Shown here: positions 41,306 to 50,295 of the stretch, piece after piece | How positions within the stretch are numbered: position 1 is the first letter of the stretch | Layout: every line of letters starts with the position of its first letter | NCBI RefSeq assembly: GCF_014269395.1 | Contig: NZ_JACOGK010000008.1 | Span: 1-64,000 of the forward strand | DNA: 64,000 bases | From: Megasphaera hominis | Lineage (GTDB): Bacteria; Bacillota; Negativicutes; Veillonellales; Megasphaeraceae | Direction of reading: 5' to 3' | Translations under genes and position numbers: made by a program | The notes under the pieces: generated by a model | Databases searched by the model: none | Told to the model about the DNA's origin: nothing | What the model saw: the letters and a program-made list of their open reading frames with translations, nothing else

Positions 41306-43060
41306 TTGAAGACCCTTCTGACCACCTTAAATGCCAAATATGTCCAGTCATCTCTGGCGCTGCGTTGTTTGCGTACGAGTTGTGAAAAGCTGGGCTACGA
41401 TGGCGTCGTTACGGCAGAATATACGATTAATCACAATGCCTACGATATTCTGCGCCATATTTATGCTTTTCACGCCGACGTGATTGGCTTTTCTTGTTAC
41501 ATTTGGAATATTGAAATGACGTGCCGCATCATCACGCTCATCCGCCAGGTTCTGCCTGACGTCGTAATTTTTGTAGGCGGCCCGGAGGTTTCTTATACGG
41601 CAGCAGAGACGCTGCGCGATTGTACCGACATCGATTACGTCCTCCAAGGTGAAGGGGAGGAAATGGTGCCGGCTTTTCTGCGTGCTCTGGAAGCAGGTGA
41701 GAACGCGACGGCTGTACCGGGTGTCATGGGCCGCGTAGACGGGAAGATCACAGGGATTCCCTGGTTCCGCGAGGTAGCCGATTTGGATACCCTGCCTTTT
41801 CCCTATGCCGGTGAAGATTTGTCAGCCTTAGAGCATCACATTATTTACTACGAAAGCTCCCGGGGCTGTCCCTTCCACTGCCAGTATTGCCTTTCCGGTA
41901 ATGATGATGCCGTGCGCTTCCGCTCGGTCCCCTTGGTCATTAGCGAGCTCGAGCAGTTTGTCGCTGCCGGTGTCCATCAGGTAAAATTCGTAGACCGCAC
42001 GTTCAATTGCAATCCCAGTCATTACCGGCCTCTTCTGGAATACATGATCAGTGTCGAAAAGCCCGTCAATTTCCATTTGGAAATCGAGCCCGGTGTCCTC
42101 AGCGATGCCGACCTGGATCTGCTCAGCCAGGCACCTAAGGGACGGGTGCAGCTGGAAATGGGTATTCAGTCGACGTATGAGCCGACCTTGACGGCGATTC
42201 ACCGTCATAACGACTGGACGCGTATTACAGAAATCATGGAACGACTGACCGCCTTGGGGACGATTCATCTTCATCTGGACCTCATCGTTGGCCTGCCCTA
42301 TGAAGATTACGGCCATTTGCAGCAGTCCTTTAACGACATTTACAGCCTGAAACCGCATAAGCTGCAAATCGGCTTCTTAAAGCTCCTCAAGGGCTCAGGC
42401 ATTCGCCGCGATTTTCTGGCAGAGTATCGGTTTGACCCGTGCGGTCCCTATGAGGTTCTGGCTACGACGTGGCTCCCTTACGAAAAGGTCCAGTTCCTCA
42501 AGGTCTTTGAAGACGTCTTTGAACGGACGTACAATTCCGGTAAGTTTACGCACGTCCTGGCCTATGTGAGCCGTTTTTACGATGATAACGTCTTTGCCTT
42601 TTACGCCACCATGACCGAAGCCTGGCTGGCCCAGGGGAAGGACCGCATTGCCGTGGCCGATGCGGCGCTGTGCGAATTTCTCTGGCACTTCCTCACGACC
42701 TGTACACGCCTCGATGAAGGTACGCTGGCCGTAGCGAAGGAACTCTTGGCTCTTGATATGCTGACGGTCTTTTCCTTCCGTTTGCAGCCGTCTTTCCTCG
42801 GCTGGAGCGAAGCGCCACGGTCGGAAACGGACAGCCTCTTCCGGGACGAAAAACGGATGCAGGTGTACCTTGCGGACTATCATTTCACTAATTGGCGGGA
42901 TCTGAAAATGCGCTACCGCATTTGGCCCGTCAGTGCTGCCGCGAAATCTGAGCTCGGCCGTACAGCAGCTGTGCCGGAAGGCCCGGCGTGGCTCCTGGCA
43001 GAAAAGAAAAAAGACGGCGTCACGTGGCAGGTTATTCCGCGTACACCGGCTGTGGATTAA
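41306..43060 (+). CDS. B12-binding-domain radical SAM protein (DUF4080 family)
   Basis: 584 residues. The TTG at 41306 is the start, with AAGGAG nine bases upstream; earlier in-frame codons run into intergenic sequence. An N-terminal B12-binding fold (about 1-130) is followed by a radical SAM domain with the CxxxCxxC cluster in SSRGCPFHCQYCLSG (about 190-204). A C-terminal DUF4080-type region follows (about 380-560). Relatives are widespread in anaerobes and of unproven function; methyl transfer or carbon-skeleton chemistry on a small molecule is the usual guess. It is 12 bases upstream of a second radical SAM gene. Confidence 0.8.
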   Translation: MKTLLTTLNAKYVQSSLALRCLRTSCEKLGYDGVVTAEYTINHNAYDILRHIYAFHADVIGFSCYIWNIEMTCRIITLIRQVLPDVVIFVGGPEVSYTAAETLRDCTDIDYVLQGEGEEMVPAFLRALEAGENATAVPGVMGRVDGKITGIPWFREVADLDTLPFPYAGEDLSALEHHIIYYESSRGCPFHCQYCLSGNDDAVRFRSVPLVISELEQFVAAGVHQVKFVDRTFNCNPSHYRPLLEYMISVEKPVNFHLEIEPGVLSDADLDLLSQAPKGRVQLEMGIQSTYEPTLTAIHRHNDWTRITEIMERLTALGTIHLHLDLIVGLPYEDYGHLQQSFNDIYSLKPHKLQIGFLKLLKGSGIRRDFLAEYRFDPCGPYEVLATTWLPYEKVQFLKVFEDVFERTYNSGKFTHVLAYVSRFYDDNVFAFYATMTEAWLAQGKDRIAVADAALCEFLWHFLTTCTRLDEGTLAVAKELLALDMLTVFSFRLQPSFLGWSEAPRSETDSLFRDEKRMQVYLADYHFTNWRDLKMRYRIWPVSAAAKSELGRTAAVPEGPAWLLAEKKKDGVTWQVIPRTPAVD

Positions 43061-43072
43061 GAAAGGACATTC

Positions 43073-44038
43073 ATGGAACGATATAACGTATATTCTACCT
43101 TTTTAAAGGAAACGTACGGAGAAAAAGTATATAAGCTCCCTATCAGTATTCCCGATACGTGCCCGAACCGCGACGGCACACTGGGCGTACGGGGCTGCGT
43201 CTTCTGTGGCTCCATTGGCGCAGGTTACGAAAACCTGCCGGCGTCTATGACCATTGAAAAGCAGATCGAAGCCAACATTGCACACATTGGGCCCAAATAC
43301 AAGGCGAAGAAATTCATTGCCTATTTCCAGAATTTTACCAATACGTATTTGCCGCCGGACCGTTTCCGCCAGTACCTCATCGAGGCGTGCCGGCCGGGCA
43401 TCGTCGCCTTGGCTATTGCCACGCGGCCGGATTGCCTGAACGAAACGTATCTCGACATTATGGCTGACGTAAAGGAAAAATACGGCGTAGATATTCTCGT
43501 CGAGCTGGGCCTGCAGACGGCGAATTACAAAACCTTACAGAAAATTAACCGCGGTCATACACTGGCCGAGTATATTGAAGCCATGGTTATGCTCAAGGAC
43601 TATCCCTTCCGCAACTGTACGCACGTCATCATTGGCCTGCCCGGTGACACGGAAGAGGATGTCGTCGAAACGGCCAAGATCATATCGGCATTGCCGTCCC
43701 ACGAAATCAAGCTGCACGCCTTGTACGTCATTAAGAATACAGTCCTCGCCGACTGGTACCGCGACGGCCAGGTCGGGCTGATTTCCGTAGAGGACTACGT
43801 GCGCCGCGTCGTGACCTTCCTCGAATACACGCGGCAGGATATCGTTTTTCAGCGCCTCATCGGCCGGGCGCCGCAGGAAGCAACGGAATTTGCCAACTGG
43901 GGCATGGGCTGGTGGCGTATTCGCGATATGATCGATGCCGAGCTGGTACAGCGTGACACGTGGCAAGGGAAGAAATGCGATTACCTGCACGGCAAGGCTG
44001 TACGCAAATTTATGAGCAATCCGGAAAAGGAGAGATGA
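43073..44038 (+). CDS. TIGR01212-family radical SAM protein (YtqA-like)
   Basis: 321 residues. CPNRDGTLGVRGCVFCGS shows the family's wide-spaced cysteine cluster for the 4Fe-4S centre (C..C..C near residues 26-45), and ELGLQTANYKTLQKINRGHT follows. Members, B. subtilis YtqA among them, are Elp3-related and uncharacterised; modification of tRNA or RNA is suspected. AAAGGAC precedes the ATG. With the preceding gene it forms a radical-SAM pair, then continues into phoH. Confidence 0.85.
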   Translation: MERYNVYSTFLKETYGEKVYKLPISIPDTCPNRDGTLGVRGCVFCGSIGAGYENLPASMTIEKQIEANIAHIGPKYKAKKFIAYFQNFTNTYLPPDRFRQYLIEACRPGIVALAIATRPDCLNETYLDIMADVKEKYGVDILVELGLQTANYKTLQKINRGHTLAEYIEAMVMLKDYPFRNCTHVIIGLPGDTEEDVVETAKIISALPSHEIKLHALYVIKNTVLADWYRDGQVGLISVEDYVRRVVTFLEYTRQDIVFQRLIGRAPQEATEFANWGMGWWRIRDMIDAELVQRDTWQGKKCDYLHGKAVRKFMSNPEKER

Positions 44039-44047
44039 CGCCAATAT

Positions 44048-45010
44048 ATGGAAAAACGACTGACTTTTACAGATAGTATGGAAGCCCGCAATGTGCTGGG
44101 AGCAAAAGACGAATTCTTTCGCATTTTGCAGAAGGAGTTTCCCGGCTGCCGCATGACAGCCCGCGGCAATGAACTGCTCTTTATCGGTGACGAAGAGGTC
44201 ATCGTGCCGCCCATGAAGGTCGTTGCTATCCTGCGCGAGCTGAACCGGGAAAACACGTACCTGACGACGCAGCACGTCCGCTATTCATCGGACATGATCC
44301 GCCAGGGCAGGGAAGAAGAGTTGCGTGATATTTACGCCGATACGGTGAGCATTTCTGCCCGCGGCCGCCTGATCAAGCCCAAGACGGCCGGACAAAAGCG
44401 TTACGTCGACTCCATCCGCCGCAACCTCGTCACCTTTGGCATCGGACCGGCCGGGACGGGCAAAACGTATCTCGCCGTCGCCTTGGCGTCGTACTATCTG
44501 AAGAACCGGGAAGTCGAACGGATCATCCTCACGCGCCCTGCTGTCGAAGCCGGGGAAAAGCTGGGCTTTCTGCCAGGAGACCTGCAGGAAAAAATCGACC
44601 CGTATCTGCGGCCGTTGTATGACGCCCTGGCCGATCTCTTTGGCTACGATCAGTTCCAAAAGCTCATTGCCCGCAACATCATCGAAGTAGCGCCCTTGGC
44701 GTACATGCGCGGCCGTACTCTGGAAGAGTCGTTTATCATCCTCGATGAAGCCCAGAATACGACGCGGGAACAGATGAAGATGTTCCTCACGCGTATGGGC
44801 AATCACTCGCGCGTCGTCGTCAATGGCGATACGACGCAGATCGACTTGCCGAACCAGCAGCAGTCAGGCCTTACGGAAGCCGAAAAAATACTAAGTCACG
44901 TACCGGGCATTGGCGTCATTCATTTTTCAGACGCCGACGTCGTCCGTCACGATATGGTAGGCCGCATTATCCGCGCCTATGCCGATTACTACAAGGAGGA
45001 AGACAAATGA
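44048..45010 (+). CDS. phoH: PhoH-family ATPase
   Basis: 320 residues. An N-terminal KH-like part (about 1-110) precedes the PhoH ATPase. Walker A is GPAGTGKTYLAVALA, and IILDEAQNTT provides the Walker B/DEAQ motif. PhoH proteins are RNA-linked helicase-type ATPases of unsettled role and nearly always stand before ybeY, as here. The next start overlaps this stop. Confidence 0.9.
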   Translation: MEKRLTFTDSMEARNVLGAKDEFFRILQKEFPGCRMTARGNELLFIGDEEVIVPPMKVVAILRELNRENTYLTTQHVRYSSDMIRQGREEELRDIYADTVSISARGRLIKPKTAGQKRYVDSIRRNLVTFGIGPAGTGKTYLAVALASYYLKNREVERIILTRPAVEAGEKLGFLPGDLQEKIDPYLRPLYDALADLFGYDQFQKLIARNIIEVAPLAYMRGRTLEESFIILDEAQNTTREQMKMFLTRMGNHSRVVVNGDTTQIDLPNQQQSGLTEAEKILSHVPGIGVIHFSDADVVRHDMVGRIIRAYADYYKEEDK

Positions 45011-45480
45011 AGATCAACATTAACTACCGCGACGAAGCTGACAAACAGGAAAAAAATGAAGAAGTCATCGAACGGGTCTGCCAGGAAGCAGCCCTGGTCT
45101 ATGGCCTCGGTCCCAATGCGGAAATCAGCATTCTCCTCTGTCATAACGAATATATCCACGAACTGAACAAGCAGTACCGCGATATAGACCGGCCGACAGA
45201 CGTCTTGTCCTTTGCCCTCAACGAAGGGGAAGAAGACGGCTACGATGGCCCTGATACGGCACTTTTGGGAGATATCGTCATTTCTCTCGATAAGGTGCAG
45301 GAACAGGCTGACGAATACGGCCACTCCTTTGAACGGGAATTGGCCTATCTGACCATTCACGGTATGCTCCATATTTTGGGCTACGACCATATGGAACCGG
45401 ATGACAAGGCAGAAATGCGCAAAGAAGAAGAATTTATCCTCACGCGTCTGGGCTATGTCCGTCCGGGAGAAGACTTGTGA
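45007..45480 (+). CDS. ybeY: rRNA maturation endoribonuclease YbeY
   Basis: 157 residues. The H3xH5xH-type zinc motif HGMLHILGYDH places ligands at H118, H122 and H128, and the RPTDVLSFAL stretch precedes it at 62-71. YbeY is needed for 16S rRNA 3' maturation and 70S quality control. AAGGAGGAAG precedes the ATG, which overlaps the phoH stop. Downstream lies a broken cytidine deaminase in the place usual for cdd. Confidence 0.93.
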   Translation: MKININYRDEADKQEKNEEVIERVCQEAALVYGLGPNAEISILLCHNEYIHELNKQYRDIDRPTDVLSFALNEGEEDGYDGPDTALLGDIVISLDKVQEQADEYGHSFERELAYLTIHGMLHILGYDHMEPDDKAEMRKEEEFILTRLGYVRPGEDL

Positions 45481-45863
45481 TCGCTGCGGCAGACGCACAG
45501 CGACTCATCAAAGCAGCGAGGGAAACGCAGGCCCAGGCCTACGTGCCCTATTCCCATTTTCACGCCGGCGCCGCCGTACCCGGTGCTGCATCTATACGGC
45601 TGTAACGTAGAAATTGCGTCGTACGGCCTCACTATCTGTGCCGAACGGAATACTGTCTTTTACGCCGCCGCCTGCGGCTGCCGTCATTTTGTGGCCCTTG
45701 CCATTACCAGCGACAGCAAGGACCTGACCGCCCCGTGTGGTGCGTGCCGTCAGGTTTCAAGATCCCCGAAGTGATTTTGGCACGGCCTGATGGTTCCTAT
45801 GAGGTCTGTCCATTGCAGAAATTATTACCGTTAGCTTTTGCTGACACTACGATGAAGGAGTAA
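45477..45863 (+). pseudogene. cdd: Cytidine deaminase pseudogene with two small out-of-frame deletions
   Basis: Three fragments in three frames make up one Cdd: residues to YVPYSHFHAGAAV (45477-45605 frame), then LYGCNVEIASYGLTICAERNTVFYAAACG and PCGACRQV, then FKIPEVILARPDGSYEVC to the TAA at 45861. The zinc motifs CAERN and PCGACRQ are intact, as is the tail. A piece is missing between GAAV and LYGCN, and about ten bases are missing between RQV and FKIP. The GTG start overlaps the ybeY stop. Such a gene cannot give a full enzyme unless the sequence contains errors. Confidence 0.85.
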
Positions 45864-45865
45864 TT

Positions 45866-46762
45866 ATGAGCGAACAGTTTAAATCCGGTTTTGTTGCCGT
45901 TGTGGGCCGCCCGAATGTCGGCAAGTCCACATTGATTAACCATATTATTAAGCAGAAGGTGTCCATCGTTTCCGATAAGGCCCAGACGACGCGGAATCGT
46001 ATCCTCTGCATTCACACAGACGACGAATGCCAGATCGTATTCCTCGATACGCCGGGCATTCACAAGCCTAAGCACAAGCTGGGCGAATTCATGGACGAAG
46101 CAGCATACCAGTCTCTGCAGGATATTGACGCCGTTCTCTTCCTCATTTCGGGCAATGAAAAGAAGGGCCCGGGCGACCTCTTCGTCCTCGATAAATTAAA
46201 AGGCGTCAAGGTACCGGTCTTCCTGGTCATCAACAAGGTAGACCTCATGAGCCACGAAGAAATCTTCCAAAAGATTACGGAATATAAGGAGCTCTATCCC
46301 TTTGCCCAGATCATTCCCATTTCGGCCCTCACCGGAGACAACGTCGACGCTGTCCTGACGGAGCTGAAGAAGTGCCTGCCTGAAGGGCCGAAGTATTTCC
46401 CGGACGACATGATCACAGACCAGCCGGAACGGCTCCTGGCCGGGGAAATCGTACGGGAAAAGCTCTTCCAGTGCATGCGCGAGGAAGTTCCGCACTCCAT
46501 TGCCGTCTATGTCGATGAAATGAAGGACCGGGGCCACAACAAGGTCTATATCCGCGTGACGGTCTACGTCGAACGGGACTCGCAAAAGCGCATCGTCATT
46601 GGCAAAAACGGTACGGTCCTCAAGGAAGTCGGCCGTCTGGCACGCCAGGAAATCGAAAACGTCCTGGGCTCGTCGGTCTTCCTCGATATTTGGGTCAAAG
46701 TGAAGAAGGATTGGCGTAACCAGCCGTCAGCCCTCAGTGAATTCGGCTATAAGAACGAATAG
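45866..46762 (+). CDS. era: GTPase Era
   Basis: 298 residues. G1 GRPNVGKST (11-19), G3 DTPGIHKP, and NKVD are all clear, followed by the C-terminal KH domain with VIGKNGTVLKEVGRLAR. Era binds the 3' end of 16S rRNA and assists 30S assembly. It starts two bases after the cdd remnant's stop. AAGGAG lies before the ATG. Confidence 0.96.
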   Translation: MSEQFKSGFVAVVGRPNVGKSTLINHIIKQKVSIVSDKAQTTRNRILCIHTDDECQIVFLDTPGIHKPKHKLGEFMDEAAYQSLQDIDAVLFLISGNEKKGPGDLFVLDKLKGVKVPVFLVINKVDLMSHEEIFQKITEYKELYPFAQIIPISALTGDNVDAVLTELKKCLPEGPKYFPDDMITDQPERLLAGEIVREKLFQCMREEVPHSIAVYVDEMKDRGHNKVYIRVTVYVERDSQKRIVIGKNGTVLKEVGRLARQEIENVLGSSVFLDIWVKVKKDWRNQPSALSEFGYKNE

Positions 46763-46783
46763 AAGGAGAGATTTATCATAGAT

Positions 46784-48121
46784 ATGCAATGGCAAGATTT
46801 GGCAGAATACCTGCTGCCCCTCATTCCCTGCATTATCGTCAGCAACCTCTGCGTCATGGGCAAGTTTTCCTTTGTCCAGCTGCGCCGTGAGGCTGTTGAG
46901 GAAATGGCGCGCAATGGCGACCGGAAGGCACCGTTTCTGCTGAAATTATACGAAAAACCGGCCCTCTTCTTAGGTACAGCCCAGGTTGGCATGGTCACTG
47001 CCGGCATGGCCTCCGGCGCGGTTATCGCCTATGTCTTGTATCATCTGCAGCCCCTCTTGTGGCAGGTCATGCCGGGCTGGGCGGCGATTATCGTCAACAT
47101 TTGCCTGGTCCTTGCCGTCTGTTTCTGCCTCTGGGTCTTTGGCGAGCTCGTACCGAAGTCCGTAGGTCTCCAGAGTCCGGAAAAAAGTCTCAAACGGGTG
47201 AGCCACTTTCTCTATTGGTGCAGCCGTCTCTGTTATGGCTTTATTGCCTGCGGCAACTGGCTCGGCCAGGTCATCCTGCGGCGGCAGAATCTCGATGTGA
47301 CCAATGAAATCGACATGGTCCACTCGGAAGATGAAATCCGCATGCTCGTCACGGCCAGCCATAAGGAAGGGAAGCTCGATACGGTAGAAAGCGAGCTCAT
47401 CGACAACGTCTTTGACTTTGCCGACCTCCTGGCCAAGGAAATCATGGTGCCCCGGCAGGATATGGTCTGTCTCTACGTAGAAGAGAACATGAACCAGCAT
47501 CTGAAGACGCTGCGCCAGTCGCGGCATACGCGCTATCCCCTCTGCCAGGGCGATAAGGATCACATTATCGGCCTCGTGCACATAAAGGATTTCATGGATG
47601 CCTACATCCATAAACGGAGCAACCTGCGCCTCATCAACAGGCCCATCCTCATGGTGCCGGAAATCATGCCGGCAGCCCAGCTCCTGCAGCTCATGCGGCG
47701 GCGCCGTACGTATTTGGCCATCGTCGTCGATGAATACGGCAGCTCCGTCGGCCTCATCGGCCTGGAAGATATTTTGGAAGAGCTCGTAGGCAATATCCAA
47801 AACGAGCATACTGTGGAAAAGGAAGAAATCCAGCCCCTCGAAAACGGGGCCTACGAATTTGCCGGTACGGTACTCCTGGAAGACGTGCAGGACCTGCTGC
47901 ACATTCCTGTAGAAGAGGATGTCGATGCCGACACTATTGGCGGCTACGTCTTTTACCTCTTAGGCCATACGCCGGCCGTTCAGGAAGAAACGCGTATCGG
48001 CTCGTACCGCTTTCAGGTTATGGAAGTTCAGGGCTTCCGCATTTCCCGCCTGAAGGCGACGCCTATGCCGGAAGAAGCGCCGGCACCGGAAGCAGAGGAA
48101 GAAAAACATGGTGAGGACTAA
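46784..48121 (+). CDS. CorC/HlyC (CNNM) family membrane protein
   Basis: 445 residues. A DUF21-type membrane domain with about four hydrophobic segments (about 8-150) is followed by two CBS domains (about 205-340) and a CorC_HlyC domain (about 345-430) ending in an acidic tail. LAKEIMVPRQDMVCL and VDEYGSSVGLIGLEDILEELVG are family hallmarks. Members are linked to Mg2+/Co2+ export and acid or ion resistance; the name hemolysin is historical. The ATG is 13 bases from AAGGAG, a long distance. It overlaps recO by 14 bases. Confidence 0.85.
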   Translation: MQWQDLAEYLLPLIPCIIVSNLCVMGKFSFVQLRREAVEEMARNGDRKAPFLLKLYEKPALFLGTAQVGMVTAGMASGAVIAYVLYHLQPLLWQVMPGWAAIIVNICLVLAVCFCLWVFGELVPKSVGLQSPEKSLKRVSHFLYWCSRLCYGFIACGNWLGQVILRRQNLDVTNEIDMVHSEDEIRMLVTASHKEGKLDTVESELIDNVFDFADLLAKEIMVPRQDMVCLYVEENMNQHLKTLRQSRHTRYPLCQGDKDHIIGLVHIKDFMDAYIHKRSNLRLINRPILMVPEIMPAAQLLQLMRRRRTYLAIVVDEYGSSVGLIGLEDILEELVGNIQNEHTVEKEEIQPLENGAYEFAGTVLLEDVQDLLHIPVEEDVDADTIGGYVFYLLGHTPAVQEETRIGSYRFQVMEVQGFRISRLKATPMPEEAPAPEAEEEKHGED

Positions 48122-48851
48122 CTTTTATAGCCAGAAGACGCACCACTACGACGGCATTATCCTGCGCCTGCGCAAGGGCTATTCCCGCCAGCTCTCCCTG
48201 ACGATTTTTACGCGCCAGGCCGGGCTCCTGCCATTTCTCGTACCGAAGGGCAAAAAAGGCTATAACCAGGGGTTTGGCAGTCTTGTAGAGCTCTCGGTCG
48301 TGACCTTTGAAGGCTACGAACGGCAAGGGAGCCACTTTATTACGGAATACGAAAGCCATGGCAGCAGCCTCTTGGCCGATCTTTCGTGGGATCGCTACGT
48401 CTATACCCAGGTCTTTACGGAAATGGTCCTGGCCCTAGTGCCGCCGGAAGCGCCGGACGATAGCACGTACAACCTGATCCTGCGCTATATCGAGGCTATT
48501 GCTGCGCGCAACGTACGCGTGGCGACGATCATTGCCGGCTGGCAGCTTACGGCCTGTGCCGGCTTTCAGCCTGATACGGAAACGGTCTGCGTCTACCGCT
48601 ATCCCGGCGAAGCACCGGATGGACAGATACGCTATTACTTCAGCGATCACGACGAAGAAAATATGCCGCCTGTGCCTGTCAGCGGACCTGTGCGCCGCCT
48701 TTGGCAGGCTCTCATCGACTACGATTGGCAGCACGCAGCGCCTATGCAGCTGCCGCGCAAGGACCTGGCCCTGCTGGAGCAGTTGCTCTACAGCTACGTC
48801 GAAGACGTAAGCGGCAAAGACCTGAAATGCCGCAAGGCATTATTGGACTGA
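48108..48851 (+). CDS. recO: DNA repair protein RecO
   Basis: 247 residues. The N-terminal OB-fold (about 1-80, with THHYDGIILRLRKGYSRQ) and the helical C-terminal part with a short cysteine pattern (AC...C...CVYRY) are typical. RecO loads RecA on SSB-coated DNA with RecR. The gene order era-(CorC)-recO is a variant of the Firmicute era-recO neighbourhood. Confidence 0.85.
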   Translation: MVRTNFYSQKTHHYDGIILRLRKGYSRQLSLTIFTRQAGLLPFLVPKGKKGYNQGFGSLVELSVVTFEGYERQGSHFITEYESHGSSLLADLSWDRYVYTQVFTEMVLALVPPEAPDDSTYNLILRYIEAIAARNVRVATIIAGWQLTACAGFQPDTETVCVYRYPGEAPDGQIRYYFSDHDEENMPPVPVSGPVRRLWQALIDYDWQHAAPMQLPRKDLALLEQLLYSYVEDVSGKDLKCRKALLD

Positions 48852-48865
48852 TAACTAGCTATGCA

Positions 48866-48904
48866 AAGACCCCCATGCTCAGCGAGAGCATGGGGGTCTC
48901 TTTA
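48866..48904. terminator. Bidirectional terminator between recO and the MATE gene
   Basis: AGACCCCCATGCTC and GAGCATGGGGGTCT form a perfect 14-base stem around a three-base loop. T-rich sequence follows in both directions. Confidence 0.9.
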
Positions 48905-48933
48905 TACGTGCAGCCAACGCTGCGCCTGATTCC

Positions 48934-50268
48934 TTAGCGGAAACGAGGCAGGTTGTGCATGATATAGAAGTAACAGCCTGATGTAAAGAGGCAGGCTGCG
49001 ATCCAGCAGATCGGGCTGGCACAGCAAATGCCGAAGTAGCCCCACGATGCTGCCAGGATGAAGGCAGAAGCGGCGCGCAGAACCAGCTCGATAAGGCTGC
49101 TTGCCAGGGGGACGATAGAAATGCCCATGCCCTGAACGGCGTTGCGGTAGACGAAAATCTGCCCCAGGAATACGTAGAAGGGTACTGACATAGTCAGGTA
49201 GAGCCAGGCCGCGTCGAGGAGCTGTTCGTCCTGTTCCGTCGTAAAGATGCCGATGATTTCCCGGCCCTGCGTAAACATGGCTACAGCCGCTAAGGCACAA
49301 AAGGCCAGGGACACGAGGGAGCACTGGCGTACGCCCCGGCGGATGCGGTCGGTCCGGCCGGCACCGTAGTTTTGGGCGGAAAAGACAGCCATGGCGATAC
49401 CCAGGGAAATCATGGGCTGCATGGCCAGCTGTTCAATCCGTGTTGCCGAGACGAAGCCGGCAATGGTTTCAGCGCCGAAGGTGTTGCACACAGACTGGAT
49501 GGCAATGATGCCCAGGGAAATGATGAGAAACTGGGCCGCCATGGGCAGGCCGATGCGCAGGTGCTGCCAGGCAAAGGCCGTGTCCCAGTGCCAATCCTGC
49601 CGTTTCAGGCGCAGCATGGGAAAGCGCAGGCGCATGTAAATGAGACAGAGCAGGGCTGATACGGCCTGGGCTGCAACGAGGGCAATGGCCGAGCCTGGCA
49701 CACCCCAGCCAAAGCGGATGATGAAGACCAGGGCCAGGATGACGTTGAGAACCGACGACAGCATGAGAAAGTAAAGAGGCGTCCGGCTGTCGCCCAAGGC
49801 CCGGCAGGCACAGGACAGGAGATTGTAGAGCATCATGGCAATGAGGCCGTTGGCGACGATCATGACGTAGCTGTACGAATCGGCGTAAAGGTCGGCCGAG
49901 ATGTTCATGAGTGACAGGAGAAAGGGCATGAAGGCAGCGGCACCAGCCATGAGCAGCAGCGTAATGGCCACGGATAAGATGACGCACATGGCAAAGGAAC
50001 GGCGCACGCCGTCGTTGTCACCGGCGCCGAAGCGCTGGCCCATGATGACCGTCAGGCCCGAAGCGAGGCCAATAGTGAGGCCCAAGAGGGCCATGAAAAG
50101 CGGCGCCGTAGCACCGACGGCCGCCAGGGCGTGGACGCCGATGAAGCGGCCGACGATGATGACGTCGGCAATGTTGTAGAACTGTTGGAAAACGTTGCCA
50201 ATGAGCAGAGGAACCGTAAAGATAAGAATCAGGCGGATCGGGTTCCCTTCTGTCATATTATGAACCAT
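48934..50268 (-). CDS. MATE-family multidrug exporter
   Basis: 444 residues with twelve hydrophobic segments in two bundles of six. Landmarks include the early PLLIGNVFQQFYNIADVIIVGRF and the mirrored AQFLIISLGIIAIQSVCNTFG. Such proteins export drugs or metabolites in exchange for Na+ or H+. It is the second gene of a minus-strand pair, 27 bases after the peptidase, and ends at the shared terminator. The substrate is unknown. Confidence 0.85.
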   Translation of the reverse strand: MVHNMTEGNPIRLILIFTVPLLIGNVFQQFYNIADVIIVGRFIGVHALAAVGATAPLFMALLGLTIGLASGLTVIMGQRFGAGDNDGVRRSFAMCVILSVAITLLLMAGAAAFMPFLLSLMNISADLYADSYSYVMIVANGLIAMMLYNLLSCACRALGDSRTPLYFLMLSSVLNVILALVFIIRFGWGVPGSAIALVAAQAVSALLCLIYMRLRFPMLRLKRQDWHWDTAFAWQHLRIGLPMAAQFLIISLGIIAIQSVCNTFGAETIAGFVSATRIEQLAMQPMISLGIAMAVFSAQNYGAGRTDRIRRGVRQCSLVSLAFCALAAVAMFTQGREIIGIFTTEQDEQLLDAAWLYLTMSVPFYVFLGQIFVYRNAVQGMGISIVPLASSLIELVLRAASAFILAASWGYFGICCASPICWIAACLFTSGCYFYIMHNLPRFR

Positions 50269-50295
50269 GAAATGACCCCTTTCGGTGTTATAGCG

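Noticed and set aside
46970..47902. 310-codon frame antisense to the CorC/HlyC gene
   Set aside because: Shadow of the coding strand; no start signal or family likeness.
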